NCBI GenBank assembly: GCA_023382435.1
Contig: JAHDVS010000010.1
Location: forward strand, 1-64,000
Origin: Thermoleophilia bacterium
GTDB lineage: Bacteria; Actinomycetota; Thermoleophilia; Gaiellales; Gaiellaceae
DNA: 64,000 nt
Direction of reading: 5' to 3'
Under the pieces are notes generated by a model, which searched no databases, was not told where the DNA came from, and saw only the letters and a list, made by a program, of their open reading frames with translations. A program made the position numbers and the translations under genes. Shown piece after piece: positions 25,459 to 34,277 of this stretch (position 1 is the stretch's first letter; each line of letters begins with the position of its first letter).

Positions 25459-26320
25459 GGAGAAGGCCGGGGAGGGCCTCCTCGACGCGACGCAGGTCGT
25501 CGTGATTCTTGACGGCCCACCCGAGCGTGTCGCGCGCGGCATCGCCGTTGACGCCGTCCGCTCCGAGGATCGCGAGCGCCTGCGCCCAGTCGATCGCCTC
25601 GGCTGCGCCCGGCGGCTTCACGAGATCCATGCCCCGCAGCTCCGCGATCGCGGTCGCGACGGCGCGGGCGAGCCGCTCGGAGACACCCGGTACGCGGAGC
25701 TTGATGATCTCGGTCTCGCGCTCGAGATCGGGGAAGTCGATCCAGTGGTAGAGGCAGCGGCGCTTGAGCGCGTCGTGGAGCTCGCGCGTGCGGTTCGACG
25801 TGACCACGACCGCGGGCGGCTCGGTGGCAGCGATCGTCCCGAGCTCGGGAACCGTGACCGAGAAATCCGACAGCACCTCGAGCAGGAACGCCTCGAACTC
25901 GTCATCGGCGCGGTCGAGCTCGTCGATCAGGAGCACCGCGCCCCGGCCCGCCCTGATTGCCTTGAGAAGAGGCCGCTCGACCAGGAAATCGGGCCCGTAC
26001 AGCTCGTGCACGCGCTCGTTCACGTCGAGCTCGCCGCCCTGGAGCGCCCTCGCGTAGAGGAGCTGGCGGGAGTAGTCCCACTCGTACAGGGCCTGCGACG
26101 CGTCGATGCCCTCGTAGCACTGGAGCCGCACGAGCTCCGCGTCGAGGATCCGGGCGAGCGTCTTCGCCACCTCGGTCTTGCCGACGCCCGGCTCGCCCTC
26201 GAGCAGGAGCGGCCGGCCCATCGCGAGTGAGAGGTAGACGGCGGTGGCCAGACCGTGGTCCGGAAGATACGACTCCTCGCGCAGAGCCTGCTCCACTGCG
26301 GCGACGCTGTCGAAGCGCAT
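25451..26320 (-). CDS. coxD: MoxR-family AAA ATPase, CoxD-like
   Basis: 289-aa AAA+ chaperone ATPase. The Walker A is LLEGEPGVGKT, the Walker B is AVLLIDELDRA, and VVVTSNRTRELHDALKRRC carries sensor 1 and the arginine finger. It pairs with the VWA protein downstream, the usual MoxR/VWA (CoxD/CoxE) metal-insertion module. ATG 26320 is favoured over GTG 26326 because TAGGA lies 8 bp upstream. The 100-bp divergent gap to the coxI-like gene presumably holds both promoters. Confidence 0.87.
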   Translation of the reverse strand: MRFDSVAAVEQALREESYLPDHGLATAVYLSLAMGRPLLLEGEPGVGKTEVAKTLARILDAELVRLQCYEGIDASQALYEWDYSRQLLYARALQGGELDVNERVHELYGPDFLVERPLLKAIRAGRGAVLLIDELDRADDEFEAFLLEVLSDFSVTVPELGTIAATEPPAVVVTSNRTRELHDALKRRCLYHWIDFPDLERETEIIKLRVPGVSERLARAVATAIAELRGMDLVKPPGAAEAIDWAQALAILGADGVNGDAARDTLGWAVKNHDDLRRVEEALPGLLHD

Positions 26321-26420
26321 CCGCACATCCTACGCAAGAGGGCGCGTAGAATCGCCGGTGAACGGCAGCTATGCTCGCGGCGAGGCCTGTCCCGGCCTCC
26401 CGACAGCATCTGGAGGAGAC

Positions 26421-27446
26421 GTGAAAGACGTTCTCGAAACACTCGAGCGTTGGACAGGCGAGGGCCTGAGAGTTGCGACGGCCACCGTCGTCTCGACGGA
26501 GCGCTCGGCGCCACGCGACCCGGGCGCGGTGCTCGCCGTGTCGGAGCGCGGCGAGGTTGCCGGCTCCGTCACCGGCGGCTGCGTCGAGCCCGCCGTCTAT
26601 GAGGAGGCCCAGGCGGTCCTGGCCGGAGGCCCCCCCAGGCTGCTCCGCTACGGAATCGCCGACGACGACGCGTTCGAGGTCGGCCTGCCGTGCGGCGGCA
26701 CCGTGCACATCTTCGTCGACCTGCTCGATCCGGCGCTCCTCGTGCCAATCGCCGAGGCGATCCGGGCCGAGCGCCCCGTCGCGCTGGCCGTGAAAGTGAC
26801 CGGTCCGGCGATCGGGGAGAAGCACCTCGTCCATGCCGGCGGCGACACGAACGGCGAGCTCGCCGGGCAGGCCCGGGCGCTGCTCGCCCGCGGCGAGACC
26901 GGTTTCGTGACAGTCGGCGAGGATGAGGTCTTCGTCTCGTCGTTCGCGCCCCGCCCGCGGATGTACGTGTTCGGGGCGATCGACTTCGCCTCGAGCGTCG
27001 CGTCGATCGGGCGCTTCCTCGGCTACCGCGTCACCGTCTGCGACGCCCGCGCGAAGTTCGTCACGCCCGAGCGCTTCCCCGACGCGGACGAGCTCGTCGT
27101 CGAGTGGCCCGATCGGTTTCTGGAGCAGGCGCCGATCGACGAGCGCACGGTCATCTGCTGCCTCACCCACGACAACAAGTTCGATGTGCCGATCCTGAAG
27201 ACGGCGGTGCGCAGCCAGGCCGGCTACATCGGGGCGATGGGCTCACGCCGGACGACCGAGCGCCGGGCCGAGCACCTGCGCGAGCAGGGCGTGACGGAGG
27301 ACGAGCTCGCCCGCATCCACGCTCCGATCGGGCTCCCGATCGGCTCCCGCAGCCCCGAGGAGGTCGCCGTGGCAGTCGCGGCGCAGATCATCTCCGTCTT
27401 CAACTCGAAGACCCCACGCGTGTCCGCGAAAGCGGCCACGGCATGA
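26421..27446 (+). CDS. XdhC/CoxI-family molybdenum-enzyme maturation factor
   Basis: 341-aa XdhC/CoxF/CoxI protein, which binds and sulfurylates molybdenum cofactor for insertion into xanthine-dehydrogenase-family enzymes. The N-terminal XdhC domain has STERSAPRDPGAVLAVSERG and GSVTGGCVEPAV with the conserved Cys. The C-terminal Rossmann domain has MYVFGAIDFASSVA, CCLTHDNKFDVP, and YIGAMGSRRTTERR. GTG start at 26421 with GGAGGA upstream. It is the first gene of the five-gene plus-strand cox operon and shares a 4-bp overlap with the next gene. Confidence 0.9.
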   Translation: MKDVLETLERWTGEGLRVATATVVSTERSAPRDPGAVLAVSERGEVAGSVTGGCVEPAVYEEAQAVLAGGPPRLLRYGIADDDAFEVGLPCGGTVHIFVDLLDPALLVPIAEAIRAERPVALAVKVTGPAIGEKHLVHAGGDTNGELAGQARALLARGETGFVTVGEDEVFVSSFAPRPRMYVFGAIDFASSVASIGRFLGYRVTVCDARAKFVTPERFPDADELVVEWPDRFLEQAPIDERTVICCLTHDNKFDVPILKTAVRSQAGYIGAMGSRRTTERRAEHLREQGVTEDELARIHAPIGLPIGSRSPEEVAVAVAAQIISVFNSKTPRVSAKAATA

Positions 27447-28024
27447 GGCTCGAGAACTCGTTCGAGGTTGCGGCGCCACACAGAGCGGCGTGGGAGCTCC
27501 TGCTCGACGTTCCGCGCGTCGTCCCCTGCATGCCCGGGGCGGAGCTCGAGGAGACGGTCTCCGACAGCGCCTGGAAGGCGAAACTGGCCGTGAAGCTCGG
27601 GCCGATCTCGCTGGCGTTCGCAACCGACGTGACGATGGAGGAGGCGAACGAGGAGACCGGCACGGTCACGCTGAGCGCGAAAGCCCGGGAGTTGCGCGGC
27701 CGCGGCGGCGCGCAGGCGCAGATCGCCTCGACGCTCAGCGAGGCCGGCGGCGGCACCCGCGTCGACATCGTCACCGACCTGACGCTGTCGGGCGCGGTCG
27801 CGCAGTACGGGCGCGGAATCGTCCAGGACGTCTCCTCCCAGCTCGTCGCGCGCTTCGCGGACTGCCTCCAGGCGCAGCTCGCCGCCTCGACACCCGAGGA
27901 GGCGGCCGCCGCCGTCGCCGAGCAGGCGAAGCCCGTATCGGGCCTCTCGCTCGGCCTCGGCGCGCTCGGCCGCGCGATCGCGCGTTTCTTCGGACGGCTT
28001 TTCGGCCGCGGCCCGAAGAGCTGA
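27443..28024 (+). CDS. coxG: CoxG-like carbon monoxide dehydrogenase subunit G (SRPBCC fold)
   Basis: 193-aa CoxG-family protein: a START/SRPBCC domain (residues ~1-145: LENSFEVAAPHRAAWELLLD, CMPGAELEE, GRGGAQAQIASTL). A variable linker and a C-terminal amphipathic/hydrophobic tail follow (LGLGALGRAIARFFGRLFG), thought to recruit the enzyme to the membrane. Starts at an ATGA overlap with the XdhC gene. Confidence 0.9.
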   Translation: MRLENSFEVAAPHRAAWELLLDVPRVVPCMPGAELEETVSDSAWKAKLAVKLGPISLAFATDVTMEEANEETGTVTLSAKARELRGRGGAQAQIASTLSEAGGGTRVDIVTDLTLSGAVAQYGRGIVQDVSSQLVARFADCLQAQLAASTPEEAAAAVAEQAKPVSGLSLGLGALGRAIARFFGRLFGRGPKS

Positions 28025-28049
28025 CAACCCCCGCACCTAGGAGGCCGCT

Positions 28050-28508
<459 letters not shown>

Positions 28509-28517
28509 GAGGTCGAG

Positions 28518-30872
28518 ATGGCTGCGACCGAGCAGAGAAGCTACGTTGGCGCACCCGTCCCGCGCAAGGAGGACGCGCGGCTCCTGACGGGGCAGGGCAC
28601 GTTCGTCGACAACCTGTCGCGCCCGGGGATGCTGCACGCGGTGATCGTGCGCAGCCCCCACGCGCACGCGCGCATCGTGGGGATCGACACCTCCCGCGCG
28701 GCGGCCGCCGAGGGCGTCGTCGCCGTCTACACGGGCGAGGACCTGAAGAGCGAGTGGCAGGCGGGCCTGCCGTGCTTCTGGCCGGTGTCGGAGGACATCG
28801 TGATGCCGACCCACTGGCCGCTCGCGCTCGACAAGGCGCGGTACGCCGGCGACGGGGTCGCCGTCGTCGTCGCCGAGACGCGGGCGCTGGCGAAGGACGC
28901 GGCGGAGCTCGTCGACGTCTCCTACGAGGTGCTACCCGCGGTCGTCGACATCGAGGAGGCGCTCGCCGACGGCGCGCCGCTCGTCCACGACGAGGCTGCC
29001 GGCAACCGCTGCTACACGTGGTCGCTCGCCGCCGGCGAGGTCGAGAAGGAGTTCGCGGACGCCGCGGTCACGGTCAGCGAGCGCTACCGCCAGCAACGGC
29101 TGATTCCGGCCGCGATGGAGCCGCGCGCGCTGCTCGTGGACGTGATGCCGGCCACCGGCGACGTGACCGTCTACTCCTCGACGCAGATCCCGCACATCAT
29201 GCGCACCGCGTTCACGCTCGTGCTCGGGATCCCCGAGGCGAAAGTGCGCGTCGTCGCCCCGGACGTCGGCGGCGGCTTCGGCTCCAAGGTCGAGGTGTAC
29301 GCGGAGGACATGATCGTCGTCCCGATCGCCCGACGCCTGGGCAGGCCGGTCAAGTGGGTCGAGGAGCGCTCCGAGGCGTGCCTGGCGACGATCCACGGCC
29401 GCGACGTCGTCCAGCACATCGAGCTGGCCGCAACCGCGGAGGGGAAGATCCGGGCCGTCCGCGTGCGGCTGAAGGCGGCGATGGGCTCGTACCTCCAGGC
29501 GGTCACACCGGGGGTGCCGCTGCTCGGCGCCTGGCTGTACGGCGGCTGCTACGACCTCGCCGCCTACGACTTCCTCTGCACCGGGGTCTTCACGACGACG
29601 ACGCCGACGGACGCCTACCGGGGCGCCGGCAGGCCGGAGGCGACGTACGCGATCGAGCGCGCGATCGACGCGCTCGCCCGCAAGGTCGGCAAGGACCCCG
29701 TCGAGATCCGCCGCCTCAACTTCATCGAGGAGTTCCCGTTCACGCTCGCGTCCGGGCTCGAGGTCGACGCGGGCGACTTCCACGCGGCTCTCGACCGGGC
29801 GCTCGAGATCCTCGACTACGACACCGTACGCAAGGAGCAGGCCGAGCGGCGGGCGTCCGGCGCGACCCGGCAGCTCGGCGTCGGCTTCTCGACCTACATC
29901 GAGATGTGCGGCCTCGCCCCGTCGCGGATCCTGGGCGCGCTCAACTACGGCGGCGGCGGCTGGGAGTCGATGTCGATCCGCTGCCTGCCGACCGGCACCG
30001 TCCAGATCGTCTCCGGGACGACGCCGCACGGGCAGGGTCACGCGACCACGTTCGCGCAGATCGTGGCGGACAAGCTCGGGGTCGACTTCGACGACGTCGA
30101 GTTTCTCTTCGGCGACACCGCGGTCTCCCCGACCGGCTTCGACACGTACGGGAGCCGCTCGCTGCCGGTCGGCGGCGTCGCGCTCTGGCACGCCTCCGAG
30201 AAAGTGGTCGCGAAGGCGAAGGCGATCGCGGCGCACACGCTCGAGGCGGCCGAAGACGACCTCGAGTACGCGGGCGGACGGTTCGCGGTCAGGGGCACCG
30301 ACCGGGGCATGACGGTCAAGGAGTGCGCGTTCGCGGCCTGGCACGCCCACAACCTGCCGGACGGGATGGAGCCGGGCCTGGAGGCCCAGCACGTCTACGA
30401 CCCACCGAACTTCTCCTGGCCGTCGGGCTGCCACATCGCGCTCGTCGAGGTCGACACGCAGACGGGAGCGGTGTTCCTCGATCGCTACGTGGCCGTCGAC
30501 GACGTCGGCCGGGTCGTGAACCCGCTCGTCGTCGACGGCCAGGTTCACGGCGGCATCGCGCAGGGCGTCGCCCAGGCGCTGTGGGAGGAGGCCGTCTACG
30601 ACAGCGACGGCAACCTCGCGACCGGCTCGCTCCTGAGCTATCTGGTGCCGAGCGCGGCCGAGCTTCCCTCCTACGAGACCGATCGCACCGAGACACCGAG
30701 CCCGACCAACCCGCTCGGCGTCAAGGGCGTCGGCGAGACCGGCGCGATCGCCTCGACGCCGGCCGTGATCAACGCGGTCATCGACGCGCTCGCTCCCTAC
30801 GGCATCACGGACATGGACATGCCGGCCTCGCCCGAGCGAGTCTGGCGCGCGCTCCAGGAGGTGGCGAAGTGA
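28518..30872 (+). CDS. coxL: Form II CO-dehydrogenase-like large (molybdopterin) subunit
   Basis: 784-aa catalytic subunit of the molybdenum hydroxylase. The active-site loop reads AYRGAGR (residues 366-372), the form II signature, not the AYxCSFR loop of the true Cu-Mo CO dehydrogenase. The catalytic Glu is at residue 740 in GVKGVGETGA. Mo-cofactor contacts GGGFGSK (~251-257) and GQGHATTF are present. Form II enzymes have weak or unproven CO activity and may oxidise other small aldehydes or heterocycles. Gene order S-L-M with G and I upstream is the form II pattern. Confidence 0.92.
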   Translation: MAATEQRSYVGAPVPRKEDARLLTGQGTFVDNLSRPGMLHAVIVRSPHAHARIVGIDTSRAAAAEGVVAVYTGEDLKSEWQAGLPCFWPVSEDIVMPTHWPLALDKARYAGDGVAVVVAETRALAKDAAELVDVSYEVLPAVVDIEEALADGAPLVHDEAAGNRCYTWSLAAGEVEKEFADAAVTVSERYRQQRLIPAAMEPRALLVDVMPATGDVTVYSSTQIPHIMRTAFTLVLGIPEAKVRVVAPDVGGGFGSKVEVYAEDMIVVPIARRLGRPVKWVEERSEACLATIHGRDVVQHIELAATAEGKIRAVRVRLKAAMGSYLQAVTPGVPLLGAWLYGGCYDLAAYDFLCTGVFTTTTPTDAYRGAGRPEATYAIERAIDALARKVGKDPVEIRRLNFIEEFPFTLASGLEVDAGDFHAALDRALEILDYDTVRKEQAERRASGATRQLGVGFSTYIEMCGLAPSRILGALNYGGGGWESMSIRCLPTGTVQIVSGTTPHGQGHATTFAQIVADKLGVDFDDVEFLFGDTAVSPTGFDTYGSRSLPVGGVALWHASEKVVAKAKAIAAHTLEAAEDDLEYAGGRFAVRGTDRGMTVKECAFAAWHAHNLPDGMEPGLEAQHVYDPPNFSWPSGCHIALVEVDTQTGAVFLDRYVAVDDVGRVVNPLVVDGQVHGGIAQGVAQALWEEAVYDSDGNLATGSLLSYLVPSAAELPSYETDRTETPSPTNPLGVKGVGETGAIASTPAVINAVIDALAPYGITDMDMPASPERVWRALQEVAK

Positions 30873-31690
30873 TCCCCGCGCGGTTCGACTACGAGGTCGC
30901 GGGCTCGGTCGAGGAGGCCGTGCGCCTGCTGGGCGAGTCCGACGACGCGAAACTGCTCGCGGGCGGCCATTCGCTCCTGCCCCTGATGCGGCTCCGGTTC
31001 GCGCAGCCGTCGCTGCTCGTCGACATCGGGCGGCTGTCCGACCTCGCCTACGTCCGCGACGCGGGCGACCGGGTCGCGATCGGCGCGCTCACGCGTCACC
31101 ACGACCTCACCACCAGCGACCTGCTCGCGCGAGCCTGCCCGCTGCTCGCGTTCACGGCGGGGCAGGTCGGAGATCCGCAGGTCCGCCACCGCGGCACGAT
31201 CGGCGGCTCCGTCGCCCACGGCGACCCCGCCAGCGACCTGCCGGCGGCGCTGCTCGCGCTCGACGCGGAGCTCGTCGCGACCGGTCCGGGCGGGGAGCGG
31301 ACGATCCCGGCCGCGGACTTCTTCCGCGGCTTCCTCGAGACGGCGCTCGCACCGCAGGAGCTCCTGACCGAGATCCGCGTCCCGAAGCTCGGCGGCGGCT
31401 CGGCGTACGTCAAGTTCAATCGCCGCGCCCAGGACTGGGCGACCGTCGCCGTGGCGGTCGCTGTCACGAATGGCGGCGCCAGGGTCGCGCTCGCCAACAT
31501 GGGCCCGACGCCGCTTCGCGCCACGGCGGTCGAGGCCGCGCTTGCAGGCGGTGCCGGTCTCGACGAGGCCGCTGCCGCGGCCGCCGAGGGCACGAGCCCG
31601 CCGAGCGACACGAACGGCAGCGCCGACTACCGCCGCCACCTCGCGACCGTCCTCACCCGCCGCGCGCTCGAGAAGGCGCTCCCGGCGTAG
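30869..31690 (+). CDS. coxM: Form II CODH-like medium FAD subunit
   Basis: 273-aa FAD-binding subunit of the vanillyl-alcohol-oxidase fold. The FAD pyrophosphate motifs are AGGHSLLPLMRLRF (residues ~31-44) and TIGGSVAHGDPASD (~110-123). No additional Cys-rich insertion is present, so it is not an HcrB-like subunit. GTG start at 30869 overlaps the coxL stop (GTGA). It is the last gene of the operon, followed by a strong GC hairpin. Confidence 0.92.
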   Translation: MIPARFDYEVAGSVEEAVRLLGESDDAKLLAGGHSLLPLMRLRFAQPSLLVDIGRLSDLAYVRDAGDRVAIGALTRHHDLTTSDLLARACPLLAFTAGQVGDPQVRHRGTIGGSVAHGDPASDLPAALLALDAELVATGPGGERTIPAADFFRGFLETALAPQELLTEIRVPKLGGGSAYVKFNRRAQDWATVAVAVAVTNGGARVALANMGPTPLRATAVEAALAGGAGLDEAAAAAAEGTSPPSDTNGSADYRRHLATVLTRRALEKALPA

Positions 31691-31702
31691 CCTCGGACGA
31701 AG

Positions 31703-31731
31703 GGGCCCGGCGTGGTCGGCGCGCCGGGCCC
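31703..31731. terminator. GC-rich hairpin between convergent coxM and carbonic anhydrase genes
   Basis: A perfect 10-bp stem (GGGCCCGGCG / CGCCGGGCCC) with a 9-nt loop lies 12 bp after the coxM stop and 25 bp from the opposing stop. There is no U-tract, but its position between convergent genes fits transcription termination in both directions. Confidence 0.6.
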
Positions 31732-31756
31732 GCGTAGGGGCGAGACCTGTCCCGCC

Positions 31757-32254
31757 CTAACCTGGCTCGACCGGTTCGAGCCGCCCGGTCGCGACGTCGT
31801 AGACGAAGCCGGCCGCCTCGTAGCCGTCCGGGAGCAGGGGCGACTCCCGGATCCGCAGGACGCCCGCTCGCACCCCGGCCGCGACGTCCGCGAACGGGCG
31901 CAGGTCGAGCGAGTCGAGGTCGAGCCCCGTCTCCGCCTCGACCCTGGCCCGGACCTCCGGGTCGAGCAGCCGGGGCAGGCCGCACTCGGTGTGTCCGACG
32001 ACGATCGCCGCCATGGTGCCGAGCAGGCTGCTCGAGACGAACAGCGAGCGCAGCACGTCGTCTGTGACGACGGCGCCCGCGTTGCGCAGCACGTGGGCGT
32101 CACCGGCTTGGAGGCCGGCGAGCGCGAGCGGGTCGATCCTGACGTCCATGCAGGTGACGACGACGAGCCGGCGGGCCGGCGCCGCCTCGGGCGCGCCGGG
32201 GAAAACGGCGGCGTAGCGCTCGTTGGCGGCGAGGATCTCGTCGGCCAGCCCCAT
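31757..32254 (-). CDS. Beta-class carbonic anhydrase
   Basis: 165-aa zinc enzyme interconverting CO2 and bicarbonate. Zinc ligands are C35, H88 and C91, with the Asp37/Arg39 dyad (TCMDVR and VGHTECG). The short form resembles the actinobacterial type. It sits just beyond the CODH-like operon on the opposite strand. A link to CO2 made by that operon is possible but not shown. ATG 32254 was chosen as the first start of the domain. Confidence 0.9.
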   Translation of the reverse strand: MGLADEILAANERYAAVFPGAPEAAPARRLVVVTCMDVRIDPLALAGLQAGDAHVLRNAGAVVTDDVLRSLFVSSSLLGTMAAIVVGHTECGLPRLLDPEVRARVEAETGLDLDSLDLRPFADVAAGVRAGVLRIRESPLLPDGYEAAGFVYDVATGRLEPVEPG

Positions 32255-32280
32255 CACGGGGCGGATTCTAGGCGGGCGAC

Positions 32281-33915
32281 TCAGGCGGTGGGCGTCGCGG
32301 CCGCTCGCTCGAGCCCGCGCAGGCGGATCTCCTCCTCGCGCATCCTGAACTTCTGCACCTTCCCGGTCGCGGTGAGCGGAAAGCCGTCGACGAAGCGGAC
32401 GTAGCGCGGGGTCTTCTGCGGCGCGATCCGCTCGGCGCAGAACTCGCGGATCTCCTCCTCGGTGAGGGCGGCCCCGTCGCGCAGGACGACCCAGGCGCAC
32501 ACCTGCTCCCCGTAGCGCGGGTCGGGCACCCCGATCACCTGCACGTCCGCCACGGCCGGGTGCGCGTGCAGGAGCTCCTCGAGCTCGCGCGGATAGACGT
32601 TCTCGCCACCGCGGATGATCATGTCGGTGAGACGCCCGACGATCGAGACGTGGCCGTCCTCGCCCATCACGGCGAGATCGCCCGTGTGGAGCCAACGACC
32701 CGCGTCGATCGCGCGGCGGGTCGCGGGCTCGTCGTCCCAGTAGCCGAGCATGACCGAGTAGCCGCGCACGCAGAGCTCGCCGGACGTGCCGCGCGGGACG
32801 GTGCGACCCGTCGCGGGGTCGGCGACGCGCAGCTCGACGTGCGGATGGGCCTGCCCGACCATGGTGACCCGCTTCTCGACAGGTGCGTCGGGGCGGGTCT
32901 GGGTCGAGATCGGGGAGGTCTCGGTCATCCCGTAGCAGATCGCGACGTCGCGCATGTGCATGTCGTCGCGGACGCGGCGGATCACCTCGAGCGGGCAGGG
33001 GGAGCCGCCCATCACCCCGGTGCGGAGCGAGCGCAGGTCGTGGCGGGCGAAGCCCGGCTCCTCGAGCTCCGCGATGAACATCGTCGGCACCCCGTAGAGC
33101 GACGTGCACGCCTCCGCCTCGACTGCCTCGAGCGCCGCCGCGGGCTCGAACGCCTCGCCCGGCAGCACCATCGCGGCGCCGTGCGTGACACACGCGAGCG
33201 TCCCGAGCACCATCCCGAAGCAGTGGTAGAACGGCACGGGCAGGCAGACCCGGTCGGCGGGCCCGTAGCCGAGCCCCCGGCCGACGAAGAAGCCGTTGTT
33301 GAGCATGTTGTGGTGGGAGAGGGTCGCACCCTTCGGGAAGCCGGTTGTCCCCGACGTGTACTGGATCGAGGCCGGGTCGTCGACGTCGAGCTCGGCCTCG
33401 CGCGCGGCGAGCGCAGCGGCGGGGACGCGGTCGCCCTCGGCGAGGAGCGCCTCCCACTCCGGGCCGAGCGTGACCGTTCTGCGCGGCCGCGCCCCGGAGG
33501 CGACGAGAGCCCCGCGGTAGTCGACGCCGCGGAAGCCCTCGGCCATGACGAGCAGCGACGTCCCGGACTGCTCGAGCGCGTAGCCGAGCTCGCGGGCGCG
33601 GTAGGCGGGGTTGAGGCTGACGAGGATCGCGCCGGCTCGCGCGGCGGCGAGCTGCACGACCGGCCACTCGTAGCGGTTCGGCGACCAGAGCCCGACCCGA
33701 TCGCCCCGCTCGACCCCGGCGGCGAGGAGCGCGCGGGCGGCGCGCTCGACCTCCGCCGCCAGCTCGCCGTAGGTGAGGCGGACGCCCTGGTGTCGCGCAA
33801 CGAGCGCGTCCCGTGAAGCGTGTTCGGCGACCGCGGCGAGCCAGGCCCGCCCGATCGTCTGGCCACGAAGCGGGACGCCGGCGGCGCCGTGCGCGTAGGA
33901 GAGGACGGCGCCCAT
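32281..33915 (-). CDS. AMP-forming acyl-CoA synthetase (FadD-like)
   Basis: 544-aa member of the ANL superfamily activating a carboxylic acid to its CoA thioester via an acyl-adenylate. Motifs: YTSGTTGFPKGATLSH (P-loop, ~residue 185), YGMTETSP, the TGDLAVMGEDGHVSIVGR hinge, RGGENVYPRELEELL, and the catalytic Lys in TATGKVQKFRMRE. Substrate is not predictable by eye: fatty, aromatic and terpenoid acids are all possible. It is 26 bp from the carbonic anhydrase gene and the two could share a transcript. Confidence 0.88.
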   Translation of the reverse strand: MGAVLSYAHGAAGVPLRGQTIGRAWLAAVAEHASRDALVARHQGVRLTYGELAAEVERAARALLAAGVERGDRVGLWSPNRYEWPVVQLAAARAGAILVSLNPAYRARELGYALEQSGTSLLVMAEGFRGVDYRGALVASGARPRRTVTLGPEWEALLAEGDRVPAAALAAREAELDVDDPASIQYTSGTTGFPKGATLSHHNMLNNGFFVGRGLGYGPADRVCLPVPFYHCFGMVLGTLACVTHGAAMVLPGEAFEPAAALEAVEAEACTSLYGVPTMFIAELEEPGFARHDLRSLRTGVMGGSPCPLEVIRRVRDDMHMRDVAICYGMTETSPISTQTRPDAPVEKRVTMVGQAHPHVELRVADPATGRTVPRGTSGELCVRGYSVMLGYWDDEPATRRAIDAGRWLHTGDLAVMGEDGHVSIVGRLTDMIIRGGENVYPRELEELLHAHPAVADVQVIGVPDPRYGEQVCAWVVLRDGAALTEEEIREFCAERIAPQKTPRYVRFVDGFPLTATGKVQKFRMREEEIRLRGLERAAATPTA

Positions 33916-33980
33916 GGCCGCGACGGTAGCGCGGCGCAGCGCGCACGTCCTGATCCGACCTGACTAGACTCCGCTCGCCC

Positions 33981-34262
33981 GTGCCGTACATCCCGCCCGA
34001 GGATCGGCCCGCGCTCGACCCGGCGATCGAGGCGCTCGCCGCCGCCGTCCGCGCCAGGGCGGCGGAGCACGGCGGTTCGTTCGAGGGCTACCTCAACTAC
34101 GCGGTCACCCGCCTCGTGCTCGAGGTGCTGCCCGAGCGGCGCTACGCCTCGATCGCCCGGGCGACCGGCGTGCTCGAGAACGTGAAGCAGGAGTTCTACC
34201 GCCGCTACGCCACCCCGTACGAGGACGAGCAGATCGAGCGCTCCGGCGACGTCTACGGCTGA
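33981..34262 (+). CDS. Small conserved protein (DUF6899-like)
   Basis: 93-aa protein starting with GTG: PYIPPEDRPALDPAIEALAA, then helices and RYASIARATGVLENVKQEFYRR, then a charged tail with YEDEQI. The MPYI..EDR..LDP start and YxxFYRR-type middle recall DUF6899, a small family of unknown function found in varied bacteria. Divergent from the acyl-CoA ligase; a 65-bp gap. Confidence 0.65.
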   Translation: MPYIPPEDRPALDPAIEALAAAVRARAAEHGGSFEGYLNYAVTRLVLEVLPERRYASIARATGVLENVKQEFYRRYATPYEDEQIERSGDVYG

Positions 34263-34277
34263 GCGCCGCGGTCGTCG